DNA of 10,030 nt from Clostridia bacterium (lineage in GTDB: Bacteria > Bacillota_A > Clostridia > Oscillospirales > CAG-272). Within the stretch, counting starts at the first letter, position 1, and each line of letters opens with the position of its first letter. Shown one piece after another: positions 1 to 6,054 of this stretch. The notes under the pieces are model-generated. The model saw nothing but the letters and a program-made list of their open reading frames with translations. It was not told the DNA's origin and made no database searches. Location: NCBI GenBank assembly GCA_017652965.1, contig JAGBZZ010000339.1, positions 1 through 10,030 on the forward strand. Reading direction: 5' to 3'. The position numbers and the translations under genes are program-made.

Positions 1-589
1 CGAAAAGGCATGCCCCGGCCACATCGGTAAACAGATGCTCGCCCGCCAGGATACGCCCTGCCGCCATAAAGAGCCAAAGGATGGCAGCCAAAGCATCCAA
101 AAGGTACCGATAACGGCGAAGAGGACAAAAAAGCCGCGCCGTCAGTGCCGCCGAGGGAAAAACCACGCATGCCACAAGCGTGTGGGAGGAGGGATACTCA
201 GCAAACGGAGCCCAGGTGGCAGACGGCAAACATTCGGAAAGCGGAATAGCCTCAAAAAGGAGATAGGCGGCTATCATCAAGGCGTACAGTGCCCCAAGAT
301 ACCAAAGATAGCGGTCAACCGCCAAGGGGCGCCTTCCCTTTAACAGGCAATATGCCCCTTTGGCGGCAAACGCCAAGCAAATAAGAAGCGCAAAGGCGAG
401 TAGGAGATCCGTCAGGACAGAAAAAACGGGGATCCTGCGGGCAGAAAGAATGGTAAGATTCAGCGAAGAGAGTGCGCCCAAAAGCCCTCCTGCGGTCGCC
501 TCGGTAGCTGTCAAAAGCAGGACGGAAAACGCCAAAAAGGCAAAAAGCAGAATAGCCGCGGGAACAGTATAACGCCACAAGACTTTCAC
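1..589 (-). CDS. PAP2-family membrane phosphatase, partial (3' end beyond window)
   Basis: The frame is open for 196 codons from a GTG start to the left edge, so the C-terminus is missing. AAAGGAGG lies 7 bases upstream of the GTG and a sigma-A-type promoter lies further up, which fixes this start. The protein is very hydrophobic, with membrane segments near residues 8-27, 57-76, 95-113, 137-152 and 164-178. Two signatures of the PAP2 (type 2 phosphatidic acid phosphatase) superfamily are visible. Motif C2 is PSSHT at 133-137, with catalytic-type His136. Motif C3 is R179-x5-H185-x3-D189, followed by VAGA. Motif C1 (K-x6-RP) is not clear; a KGRRP at 84-88 lies further from C2 than expected. 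Family members remove phosphate from lipid pyrophosphates or lysophospholipids at the membrane, for example undecaprenyl pyrophosphate recycling. The substrate here cannot be assigned. It appears monocistronic. I am confident of the family, not of activity. Confidence 0.82.
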   Translation of the reverse strand, partial: MKVLWRYTVPAAILLFAFLAFSVLLLTATEATAGGLLGALSSLNLTILSARRIPVFSVLTDLLLAFALLICLAFAAKGAYCLLKGRRPLAVDRYLWYLGALYALMIAAYLLFEAIPLSECLPSATWAPFAEYPSSHTLVACVVFPSAALTARLFCPLRRYRYLLDALAAILWLFMAAGRILAGEHLFTDVAGACLF

Positions 590-625
590 GTGCCCCCCTC
601 CTTTCAAATCGGATGTTCTACTCTC

Positions 626-654
626 AGTATACCATATAGGGCACGGAATTACAA
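626..654 (-). promoter_or_regulatory. Sigma-A-type promoter of the PAP2 gene
   Basis: On the minus strand, TTGTAA (654-649) is followed by a 17-base spacer and TATACT (631-626). The -10 lies about 37 bases upstream of the GTG start, and the ribosome-binding site sits between them. The box matches and exact spacing are good; no transcript data are available. Confidence 0.65.
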
Positions 655-663
655 GTTCTTTAT

Positions 664-694
664 AAAAAAGACCGCCCGAAAAATCGGTGCGGCC
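664..694 (-). terminator. Rho-independent terminator of the cysteine-rich protein gene
   Basis: In the minus-strand RNA, GGCCGCACCGA (694-684) pairs with TCGGGCGGTC (679-670). The stem is about 10 bp with one bulged A and one G-U pair, the loop is 4 bases, and six U residues follow (669-664). It lies 21 bases beyond the restored stop codon at 715. Five T residues at 695-699 could let it act on the plus strand as well. Confidence 0.75.
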
Positions 695-714
695 TTTTTG
701 GCATTATACGGATC

Positions 715-1565
715 TTATTTGCTATGCGAGCAGCCACAACCGCAGCCACCGGGTTTTGTTTCTCCCGTCAGCTCCCGCAGAGACGGCGGGCAAAATTCGT
801 TAACGGGAAATGCCATCCGCCTGAAAAGACCGCAGGGGTCGTTTTCTTCATTGACTGTGCACTCCTTATCGGGCACGCAGTAATCGGCGGCGCTGACAAG
901 ATACTGTGCGGGGCGCTCGATCCTATGACAGAGAAAATGCCCAGCGTAACAAGAAGCGTGTTGCCGCCCTCGTCATCCGAAAGCTTGCCGGGGATAGAGG
1001 CGGCGATACCCGCAGGGATATCCGCGCAGCAGCATGCGGTGCATCCGCAGCAGCATTCGGGCTCCACCACCTTGGCGGAAAGCAATACGGGGTCAACAAC
1101 CTCCACTACCCCAACGGGGAGATTGGAGGCGTAATTCTCGCAATTGCCTACGTCGCAGGGGCCGATGGCAGGGTCACTGCGATAAATGCTGACATTTCCT
1201 ACACTGCCGTAAAGAACCACCTTTTTCTCCACCACGCAAATGCCCGAGAACTCCTGGTTTCTGCCAAGCCCCATGCAAGCCTCAAGATCCACCTTGATAA
1301 AGAAACGGACGGTTACCTGATAAAACCCCTGGTTGAAGCGGATCGGATCCACCCCGACGAAGGTCCAAAGAATTTTTGCGCACTTGGTGCGTACGGATGC
1401 GGTATGCTCAATGATCTCTCTGCCGAGCTCCGAAAGATAGACACGGACGTTTTCGTAACAGTCTCTGTCGCGACAGGAATCCAGCACACGAAGCGTATCG
1501 ATACAGACGGTTTCTCTCTCACCGGACGGCGCGCCGGATGCGGGAGTGCCTCTATATTCAGACAT
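715..1565 (-). CDS. Cysteine-rich conserved clostridial protein of unknown function, frameshifted
   Basis: As written, the frame from ATG 1565 (GGGGGA upstream) stops at 768 after 265 codons, but its last 51 residues look like out-of-frame sequence. Restoring one base near 924 moves reading to the neighbouring frame after Ile214. That continues as RIERPAQYLVSAADYCVP and ends at TAA 717-715, giving 283 residues. The restored tail ends in GGCGCGCSHSK, a natural-looking cysteine-rich end. Other features are a CIDTLRVLDSCRDRDC segment (21-36), a probable beta-rich core (about 60-130), and a CCCGCTACCC cluster at 171-180. I recall proteins of this pattern as unnamed families in Clostridia, and know no established function. 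Cysteine clusters would suit metal binding or disulfide cross-linking, as in some spore-coat proteins; that is inference. The break may be a real inactivating mutation or a sequencing or assembly error. No slippery heptamer is visible to support programmed frameshifting. Confidence 0.72.
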
Positions 1566-1617
1566 GTGAAATCCCCCTAATAGTGAAATAAAGCAAGATA
1601 CGTGAGTACCTCGTTAT

Positions 1618-1643
1618 TAGGGTATGCCGATGCCGCAGGGCGT
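1618..1643 (-). promoter_or_regulatory. Possible sigma-K-type (late mother-cell) promoter of the cysteine-rich gene
   Basis: Minus-strand CATACCCTA (1626-1618) fits the sigma-K -10 pattern CATAnnnTA. A CAC (1644-1642) whose AC could serve as the -35 element lies 15 bases upstream, about one base short of the usual spacing. I found no good sigma-A promoter in the 165-base gap upstream of this gene. The match is short and could be chance. Confidence 0.3.
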
Positions 1644-1678
1644 GACCGCCAAAGGGGGGCGCGATTTACAAAAATAAA

Positions 1679-1709
1679 GGAGCTACACCGCAAATTGCGG
1701 TGTAGCTCC
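1679..1709 (-). terminator. Strong rho-independent terminator of the small P-loop gene
   Basis: GGAGCTACACCGC and its exact complement flank a five-base centre, giving a perfect 13-bp stem that could extend to 15. In the minus-strand RNA it is followed by UUUAUUUUU (1678-1670). It starts 22 bases after the stop codon of the 1731-2135 gene. Confidence 0.88.
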
Positions 1710-1730
1710 CTTGGGCGAATGCCCGAAAGT

Positions 1731-2135
1731 TCAGATAAACTTGGCAAGAGAAGCCGGAAGCTCCTCAGCTGCCAGCGAAACGGTAGCCGTGAACTTGATC
1801 TCGGTACCGGCGGTCAGCTCATCCACCTTCAAAAGGAAGGCTTCCATAGCCGAGACGTTTTCGCAGATCCGCAGGGTGGAGTCCAAGAAAATATCGGTAA
1901 TATCGTAGTTGCTGGCTGCAACCCCGGCGATAAAGCCGTAAAGCGTAGCCGCATCAAAAACATGGTACGAATCGGTATCCACAAGGCGCGCCTTGTGCGT
2001 GATATCCTTGTTCAAGGTGAGACCCTTCTCGATACAGATGACACAGCCCTTCGAGGCCTCGGTGGCCAGGTTGACCTGCTCGATCAGCATCTTAGTCTTA
2101 CCGGAACCTTTTTTGCCGACAATCAATTTAACCAT
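1731..2135 (-). CDS. Small P-loop NTPase-like protein of unknown function (134 aa)
   Basis: The start at ATG 2135 is chosen because AGGAGG sits nine bases upstream of it. An in-frame ATG at 2144 directly abuts the AGGAGG and is too close to be used. A Walker A loop, GKKGSGKT, lies at residues 7-14, right after the first beta strand (MVKLIV). A Walker B-like strand, DIFLD, lies at 81-85. The rest is a short alpha/beta fold with no recognisable helicase, sensor or membrane region. The protein is only about half the size of a full P-loop ATPase domain. From memory, similar proteins of about 130 residues are widespread in Clostridia and are sometimes labelled ATP-binding or, misleadingly, PilT. 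I cannot give a role. It is a single-gene unit with its own promoter and a strong terminator. Confidence 0.85.
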   Translation of the reverse strand: MVKLIVGKKGSGKTKMLIEQVNLATEASKGCVICIEKGLTLNKDITHKARLVDTDSYHVFDAATLYGFIAGVAASNYDITDIFLDSTLRICENVSAMEAFLLKVDELTAGTEIKFTATVSLAAEELPASLAKFI

Positions 2136-2181
2136 ACTGAACATCCTCCTGAGTGTATTTGGGAGCGAGTCCCTTTATTTT

Positions 2182-2210
2182 ATCTTACACCATTTGAATG
2201 GAAAATGCAA
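2182..2210 (-). promoter_or_regulatory. Sigma-A-type promoter of the small P-loop gene
   Basis: On the minus strand, TTGCAT (2210-2205) is followed by a 17-base spacer and TAAGAT (2187-2182). The leader to the start codon is about 40 bases and contains a short GGGACTCGCTCCC hairpin (2173-2161) before the ribosome-binding site. Confidence 0.6.
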
Positions 2211-2220
2211 TAGAATTTTC

Positions 2221-2245
2221 GCCAAAAATATCCGAGTTTTTTGGC
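2221..2245. repeat. AT-rich inverted repeat just after pgi
   Basis: GCCAAAAA (2221-2228) and TTTTTGGC (2238-2245) form an 8-bp stem with a nine-base loop, 8 bases beyond the pgi stop. The T-run lies inside the stem and no separate T-tract follows, so this is at best a weak terminator for pgi. Confidence 0.3.
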
Positions 2246-2252
2246 ATATTGC

Positions 2253-3593
2253 TCAAAAATCAAGCCTTTTTGCCAGTTTTTCGCCTTCTGCCTCATATCC
2301 GGGCTTGCCAAGAAGGGCAAACATATTCTTCTTGTAAGCCTCAACACCGGGCTGATCAAAGGGGTTGACCCCCAGTAAATAGCCGGAGATAGCGCAGGAC
2401 ATTTCAAAGAAGTAAATGAGGTAACCAAGCGAGTATTCGCTTCTGTCCTCGATCTCGATCAGCACGTTCGGCACGTCGCCGTCGTTATGAGCGAGAAGCG
2501 TGCCAAGCATGGCGCGCTTATTGACGTAATCGAGGGTCTTACCGGCCAAGAAATTCAGCCCGTCGCCGTTTTCCTCGTCCGCAGGGATCACAAACTCGGC
2601 ACCGCAGTTTTTCACGTTCAGCACGGTTTCAAAAAGGGTGCGGCGGCCATCCTGGACATACTGCCCCAGCGAATGCAGGTCGGTCGAGAAGATCACGGAA
2701 TCCGGCAAAAGTCCCTTGTTGTCCTTCCCTTCGCTTTCGCCGAACAGCTGCTTCCACCATTCATTAAAGAGGAGTGCGTACGGCTCATAGCCGACCAGGA
2801 TCTCTACGGCCTTGCCCTTGCGGTAGAGCGCATTACGGATCGCGGCATAGCGCATTGCGGGGTTTTTGGCATAGTCTGCCACCGTGCAGACCGTACGAGC
2901 CGCAGCCGCGCCGGCCATCAGGGCATCAATATCCACACCGGCGCAAGCCACAGGGAGAAGGCCAACCGCAGTCAGAACCGAATAACGGCCGCCGACATCA
3001 TCGGGGATCACAAAGGATTCAAGGCCGTTTGCATCGGCAAACTGCTTCAGCGTGCCGCGGGCGCGGTCGGTGGTAACGAAGATGCGCTCCTTGGCGCCCT
3101 CTTCCCCGTACTTTTTGTAAAGAAGATCTCTGAAAACGCGGAAAGCCACGGCGGTTTCGGTGGTGGTGCCGGACTTACTGATCACGTTGATGCAGATATC
3201 CTTCCCCTCGCAGATCGCAAGCAGCTCGCAAAGGGCGGTGGTGGAGATGTTATTACCCGAAAAATAGATATCGGGGGTATCCTTTTTCATGTTGTTGTAG
3301 AGGGGAGACTTCACGAACTCGATTACCGCTCTCGCCCCGAGGTAGGAGCCGCCAATTCCAAGAACAACAAGGATATCGCAGCTTTTTTTGATGCGCTCGG
3401 CCGCGGCCTTGATCCGCACAAACTCTTCCTTGTCATAGTCGATGGGCAGATCCACCCAGCCAAGAAAATCCGCCCCGGCGCCGGTCTTTTTCAGAACGCG
3501 GTCAAGCGCGGAGGTTGCCTCCGCCTCGAGATAGTCCATTTCGTGAGCGGCCACAAAGCCTTCCAAAAATTTTTCGTTGATCGTAAGTGCCAT
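2253..3593 (-). CDS. pgi: Glucose-6-phosphate isomerase
   Basis: This cytoplasmic enzyme interconverts glucose-6-phosphate and fructose-6-phosphate in glycolysis and gluconeogenesis. At 446 residues it matches the short bacterial (Bacillus-type) form. The SIS-type phosphosugar-binding segments [10 protein letters not shown] (79-88) and SKSGTTTET (139-147) are present. So are family signature 1, [14 protein letters not shown] (198-211), and signature 2, [18 protein letters not shown] (404-421). Expected catalytic residues are Glu286 in FGESEGK, His307 in DLHSLG, and Lys421. The start at 3593 is chosen because GGAGG lies six bases upstream; an in-frame ATG at 3620 lies inside the leader and lacks a ribosome-binding site. 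A strong sigma-A promoter precedes the gene, which appears to be transcribed alone. Nothing is missing or odd. Confidence 0.98.
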   Translation of the reverse strand: MALTINEKFLEGFVAAHEMDYLEAEATSALDRVLKKTGAGADFLGWVDLPIDYDKEEFVRIKAAAERIKKSCDILVVLGIGGSYLGARAVIEFVKSPLYNNMKKDTPDIYFSGNNISTTALCELLAICEGKDICINVISKSGTTTETAVAFRVFRDLLYKKYGEEGAKERIFVTTDRARGTLKQFADANGLESFVIPDDVGGRYSVLTAVGLLPVACAGVDIDALMAGAAAARTVCTVADYAKNPAMRYAAIRNALYRKGKAVEILVGYEPYALLFNEWWKQLFGESEGKDNKGLLPDSVIFSTDLHSLGQYVQDGRRTLFETVLNVKNCGAEFVIPADEENGDGLNFLAGKTLDYVNKRAMLGTLLAHNDGDVPNVLIEIEDRSEYSLGYLIYFFEMSCAISGYLLGVNPFDQPGVEAYKKNMFALLGKPGYEAEGEKLAKRLDF

Positions 3594-3628
3594 GGTAATC
3601 CTCCATCTTTCTAATTCCATATAGGGAT

Positions 3629-3657
3629 ATTATATACCGAATGAGAAAAAGATGCAA
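3629..3657 (-). promoter_or_regulatory. pgi: Strong sigma-A promoter of pgi
   Basis: On the minus strand, TTGCAT (3657-3652), a 17-base spacer and a perfect TATAAT (3634-3629) are followed 35 bases later by the pgi start codon. This fits strong constitutive expression of a glycolytic gene. Confidence 0.8.
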
Positions 3658-3660
3658 GAG

Positions 3661-3685
3661 GAAAAGTGAAAAAGGCGCACTTTTC
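3661..3685 (-). terminator. Weak candidate terminator of the carboxypeptidase gene
   Basis: GAAAAGTG and CACTTTTC form an 8-bp stem with a nine-base loop, 36 bases beyond the stop codon. The following minus-strand sequence is CTCTTGCATCTTTTTC, so the T-tract is displaced and overlaps the pgi -35 region. Termination may be partial. Confidence 0.3.
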
Positions 3686-3720
3686 GGCGTATTTCTTCCC
3701 GTATCTTGGCAAAAGCAGAC

Positions 3721-4875
3721 TTATCGGAAGGCCCCCAGCATATCGAGGAGGAGACGCATGACAAGATCCCAATAGGATACCCGCTCAACATCCCCGCCGG
3801 CAACAATATCGGCCCTCCCCACGCTTTCCCCATTTACCGTGTATTCCACATAGCCGACAACCTCGCCGGCCGCGATCGGCGCGGCCACGCCCTTTGGCAA
3901 TACGGTACGCGCACTCACCTGCTTCTCCTGTCCCTTCTTTAAAAGGATCGAGATCCCCTTTTTGGAAAGCGCGACCTCTGCGGCTTTTCCGCCGGTTACC
4001 CGAAGCGTACCGGTCGGCTCCTCCTCTGCCCTGTAAACGGAATAGGCGGAAAAGCCGTAATCTAAAAGCTTTTTTGCCTCTGCATTGCGGATATCCCGCG
4101 TCGGGGCGCCCATCACCACCGCGATCAGATGCATGCCGTCACGCTCGGCGGTGGCACTGATGCAAAAGAGGGCCTTGGCGGTCGAGCCGGTCTTGAGACC
4201 GGTTGCCCCGGGATAAAAGCGAACCAGACGATTCGTATTCGTCAGGGTAAAGGCACCGTCGCGGATCGTATCCTGCCAGATCGTTGTATATTTCAGAATC
4301 GTGGGATGACGCAAAAGCTCGCGCGACATGATTGCGATATCGCGGGCGCTGGTAAGATGGCTCGTTACGGTGTCGTCAAGCCCGTTGGTGTTTTCAAAGT
4401 GTGTGTTCTCCATGCCAAGCGCACGGGCGCGCTCGTTCATGCGACCGACAAAGGCATCCTCGCTTCCGGCAATATGCTCGGCAAGGGCGTAGGCGGCATC
4501 GTTGGCACTGGCGATGACCACGCACTTGATAAGCTCCTCCACACTCATCCGCTCGCCCGCCTCCAAAAAGACCTGCGAGCCGCCCATTTTTGAGGCCGCC
4601 TCACTGACGGAAGCCTCATCGGTAAGCGAGACGGCGCCGCTCTCAATTGCCTCCATTACAAGGAGCAATGTCATGATCTTGGTGACGGATGCCGGGGGTA
4701 AAGCTGCGTCCGCATTCTTCTCATACAGCACCTTGCCGGTAGAAGCATCCATTAAAATTGCAGATTTTGCATCCAAATCGAATGGATATTCTTCGGCAGA
4801 AGCTTTTTGTGCCCCAAAAAGCAAAAACGGAAGCAAAAGTGCAACCACAAGGGACAGGGACAGGGATCTTTTCAT
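3721..4875 (-). CDS. dacF: D-alanyl-D-alanine carboxypeptidase (DacF/PBP5 type)
   Basis: This peptidase family S11 penicillin-binding protein trims the terminal D-Ala from peptidoglycan pentapeptides outside the membrane. The 384 residues begin with a clear signal peptide (KR, then a hydrophobic stretch, cleavage probably after AQKASA at 27). The three active-site motifs are intact: SVTK (Ser63, Lys66), SAN (123-125) and KTG (228-230). A PBP5 C-terminal beta domain covers about 275-365. The end, YWDLVMRLLLDMLGAFR, should form an amphipathic membrane-anchoring helix. The start at 4875 has AAGGAG eight bases upstream; an in-frame ATG at 4911 has none. It is divergent from the YesL-like gene. 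The symbol is by similarity only; dacA- and dacB-type paralogues share these motifs, and I see no clear sigma-A promoter. A sporulation role is possible but unproven. Confidence 0.94.
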   Translation of the reverse strand: MKRSLSLSLVVALLLPFLLFGAQKASAEEYPFDLDAKSAILMDASTGKVLYEKNADAALPPASVTKIMTLLLVMEAIESGAVSLTDEASVSEAASKMGGSQVFLEAGERMSVEELIKCVVIASANDAAYALAEHIAGSEDAFVGRMNERARALGMENTHFENTNGLDDTVTSHLTSARDIAIMSRELLRHPTILKYTTIWQDTIRDGAFTLTNTNRLVRFYPGATGLKTGSTAKALFCISATAERDGMHLIAVVMGAPTRDIRNAEAKKLLDYGFSAYSVYRAEEEPTGTLRVTGGKAAEVALSKKGISILLKKGQEKQVSARTVLPKGVAAPIAAGEVVGYVEYTVNGESVGRADIVAGGDVERVSYWDLVMRLLLDMLGAFR

Positions 4876-4918
4876 CTTTCTTCTCCTTTGTTCACAGATC
4901 GTATATGACATATCTATG

Positions 4919-4954
4919 AAAATGGCACCGCCAAAATACCTGCGATGCCATTTT
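4919..4954. repeat. 13-bp inverted repeat in the divergent intergenic region
   Basis: Arms 4919-4931 and 4942-4954 match over 13 positions with one exception, around a ten-base centre. The exception is C-A on the plus strand but a G-U pair in minus-strand RNA, so a hairpin is more stable upstream of the carboxypeptidase. Neither flanking gene ends here, so it is not an ordinary terminator. It could be an operator or a leader hairpin. Confidence 0.5.
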
Positions 4955-4984
4955 TGGATTTTCTGTGAATTCCCCTGCCTACTA

Positions 4985-5013
4985 TTGCTTTTTCGGCTTT
5001 TTTGTGGTATACT
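4985..5013 (+). promoter_or_regulatory. Sigma-A-type promoter of the YesL-like gene
   Basis: TTGCTT (4985-4990), a 17-base spacer and TATACT (5008-5013) lie just ahead of the AGGAGG ribosome-binding site at 5028-5033. The leader would be very short, about 20 bases to the first ATG at 5041. Confidence 0.7.
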
Positions 5014-5040
5014 GAAGATGTCTATACAGGAGGATGTGCC

Positions 5041-5052
5041 ATGTCTGATTAG
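5041..5052 (+). other. Three-codon in-frame ORF (Met-Ser-Asp-stop) between the ribosome-binding site and the YesL-like start
   Basis: AGGAGG at 5028-5033 is seven bases from ATG 5041, the ideal distance. That ATG is followed by TCT GAT TAG, and the next codon is the ATG at 5053 in the same frame. The 5053 start is 19 bases from the AGGAGG and has no site of its own. Translation probably begins at 5041, stops, and restarts at the adjacent ATG. Alternatively, codon 4 of an originally longer protein has mutated to amber. Confidence 0.55.
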
Positions 5053-6054
5053 ATGAACGATCCGCGCATGCCGGGGATCGAGGAGGAAGCACCCAAAAAG
5101 CGGAGATTCCGCGTGTTTGATTCTCAGCGTGAGGGCAAGGGGGTTTCGAAGGATGATGCGAAGATCACCCCGGATCTTGGCGGATTTTTTCGTAGCTTGC
5201 GCCGCAATTTCTCCAAGCTGCTGTCGGTCAACATTTTAACGCTTGTCGGGAATTTTCCGTTGTTGTTCGCCATTTTGGCACTTTCGGGCATTTCCAAGAT
5301 CGACTATATGATGCCGTTATCCGGCTATGCCGGCTATTTTGCCGATCTGCGCGCTACGATGCTGCTTGATGCGACACGCGATCCCGCCACCATGGCACTT
5401 TTCGGGTCGCTTGGCGTACAGGTGCCCAATGCCGCCCCCACGACCGCCACGTATATCCTGTTTGCCCTGGCCGCCCTTACCTTCTTCACCTTCGGCTTTA
5501 CCAAGGTCGGCACCACCTATATCATCCGTTCGCTTATCCGCGGCGAGCCCGCGTTTTTGATCTCGGACTTCCGTCATGCGATCAAGCAGAACAAAAAGCA
5601 AGCGTTTCTCTTTGGTATCGTGGATCTCTTCGTCTCGGCCCTTTTGCCGATCAACGTATACCTGCTTCTTGGTAGCTCGGGCGGATTTTTTGACAGTGTT
5701 GTCCTTTGGATGAACGTCTTGCTGGTGGTTTTGTACTACTTTATGCGCCCGTACATCTATCTCCAGATGATCACCTTCGATTTGAAGCTTGGCAAAATCA
5801 TAAAAAATGCCCTTATCTTTGCCCTTTTGGGCTTCAAGCGCAATCTGCTTGCCCTGATCGGCTTTGCGATCCTCCTGTTCCTCATGTTCCTCTTGATCTT
5901 TGGGATCGGCGGTGCCTTGCTTCCCATCGGCCTCGCCATCCCCTTGGTGATCCTCTTCTCGCTTGGCTCCTTTATGAGCGCCTTTGCGGCTTGGTTCAAG
6001 ATCATGGACGTTATGGTTGTCACCGAGGACGAGGCAGAAGAAGAGGAAGCCTGA
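5053..6054 (+). CDS. YesL-like (DUF624) multispanning membrane protein
   Basis: The protein has 333 residues: a charged cytoplasmic N-terminus (1-45, rich in Lys, Arg and acidic residues), about six membrane segments, and a very acidic tail (DEAEEEEA). Hydrophobic segments lie near 57-80, 132-156, 184-206, 214-236, 252-288 (possibly two) and 289-315. The segment GGFFRSLRRNFSKLLSVNIL (43-62) ahead of the first membrane helix resembles the conserved start of the YesL/DUF624 family. These are common in Bacillota and are often near carbohydrate or ABC-transport genes, but have no established biochemical function. An insert at about 85-130 makes it longer than a typical YesL of roughly 210 residues. 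It is the only plus-strand gene here, with its own promoter, and its stop codon touches the opposing deacetylase stop. The start is uncertain because of the in-frame amber codon just upstream. Confidence 0.78.
   Translation: MNDPRMPGIEEEAPKKRRFRVFDSQREGKGVSKDDAKITPDLGGFFRSLRRNFSKLLSVNILTLVGNFPLLFAILALSGISKIDYMMPLSGYAGYFADLRATMLLDATRDPATMALFGSLGVQVPNAAPTTATYILFALAALTFFTFGFTKVGTTYIIRSLIRGEPAFLISDFRHAIKQNKKQAFLFGIVDLFVSALLPINVYLLLGSSGGFFDSVVLWMNVLLVVLYYFMRPYIYLQMITFDLKLGKIIKNALIFALLGFKRNLLALIGFAILLFLMFLLIFGIGGALLPIGLAIPLVILFSLGSFMSAFAAWFKIMDVMVVTEDEAEEEEA

Noticed and set aside
768..924. The last 51 residues of the unrepaired cysteine-rich frame as a genuine C-terminus
   Set aside because: The alternative frame over the same bases gives a more natural cysteine-rich tail and a stop placed correctly ahead of the terminator at 664-694.
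906..1580. A 224-codon plus-strand frame opposite the cysteine-rich gene
   Set aside because: The minus-strand frame has the ribosome-binding site, terminator and family-like sequence; the plus frame has none of these.
2487..3614. A 375-codon plus-strand open frame opposite pgi
   Set aside because: It lies wholly antisense to a textbook glucose-6-phosphate isomerase, lacks a ribosome-binding site and shows no protein-like pattern; it is a mirror frame created by codon bias.
3594..3620. A longer Pgi starting at ATG 3620
   Set aside because: That ATG is only nine bases from the -10 box and has no ribosome-binding site; GGAGG lies inside the putative extension, correctly spaced for 3593.
4876..4911. 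A 12-residue N-terminal extension of the carboxypeptidase starting at ATG 4911
   Set aside because: It would put charged residues ahead of a normal signal peptide, and the AAGGAG site serves ATG 4875 instead.
5041..5055. Recoding of TAG as an amino acid in this organism
   Set aside because: The M16 gene in the same window ends in TAG immediately at the lgt start, which is a sensible stop, so TAG works as a stop here.
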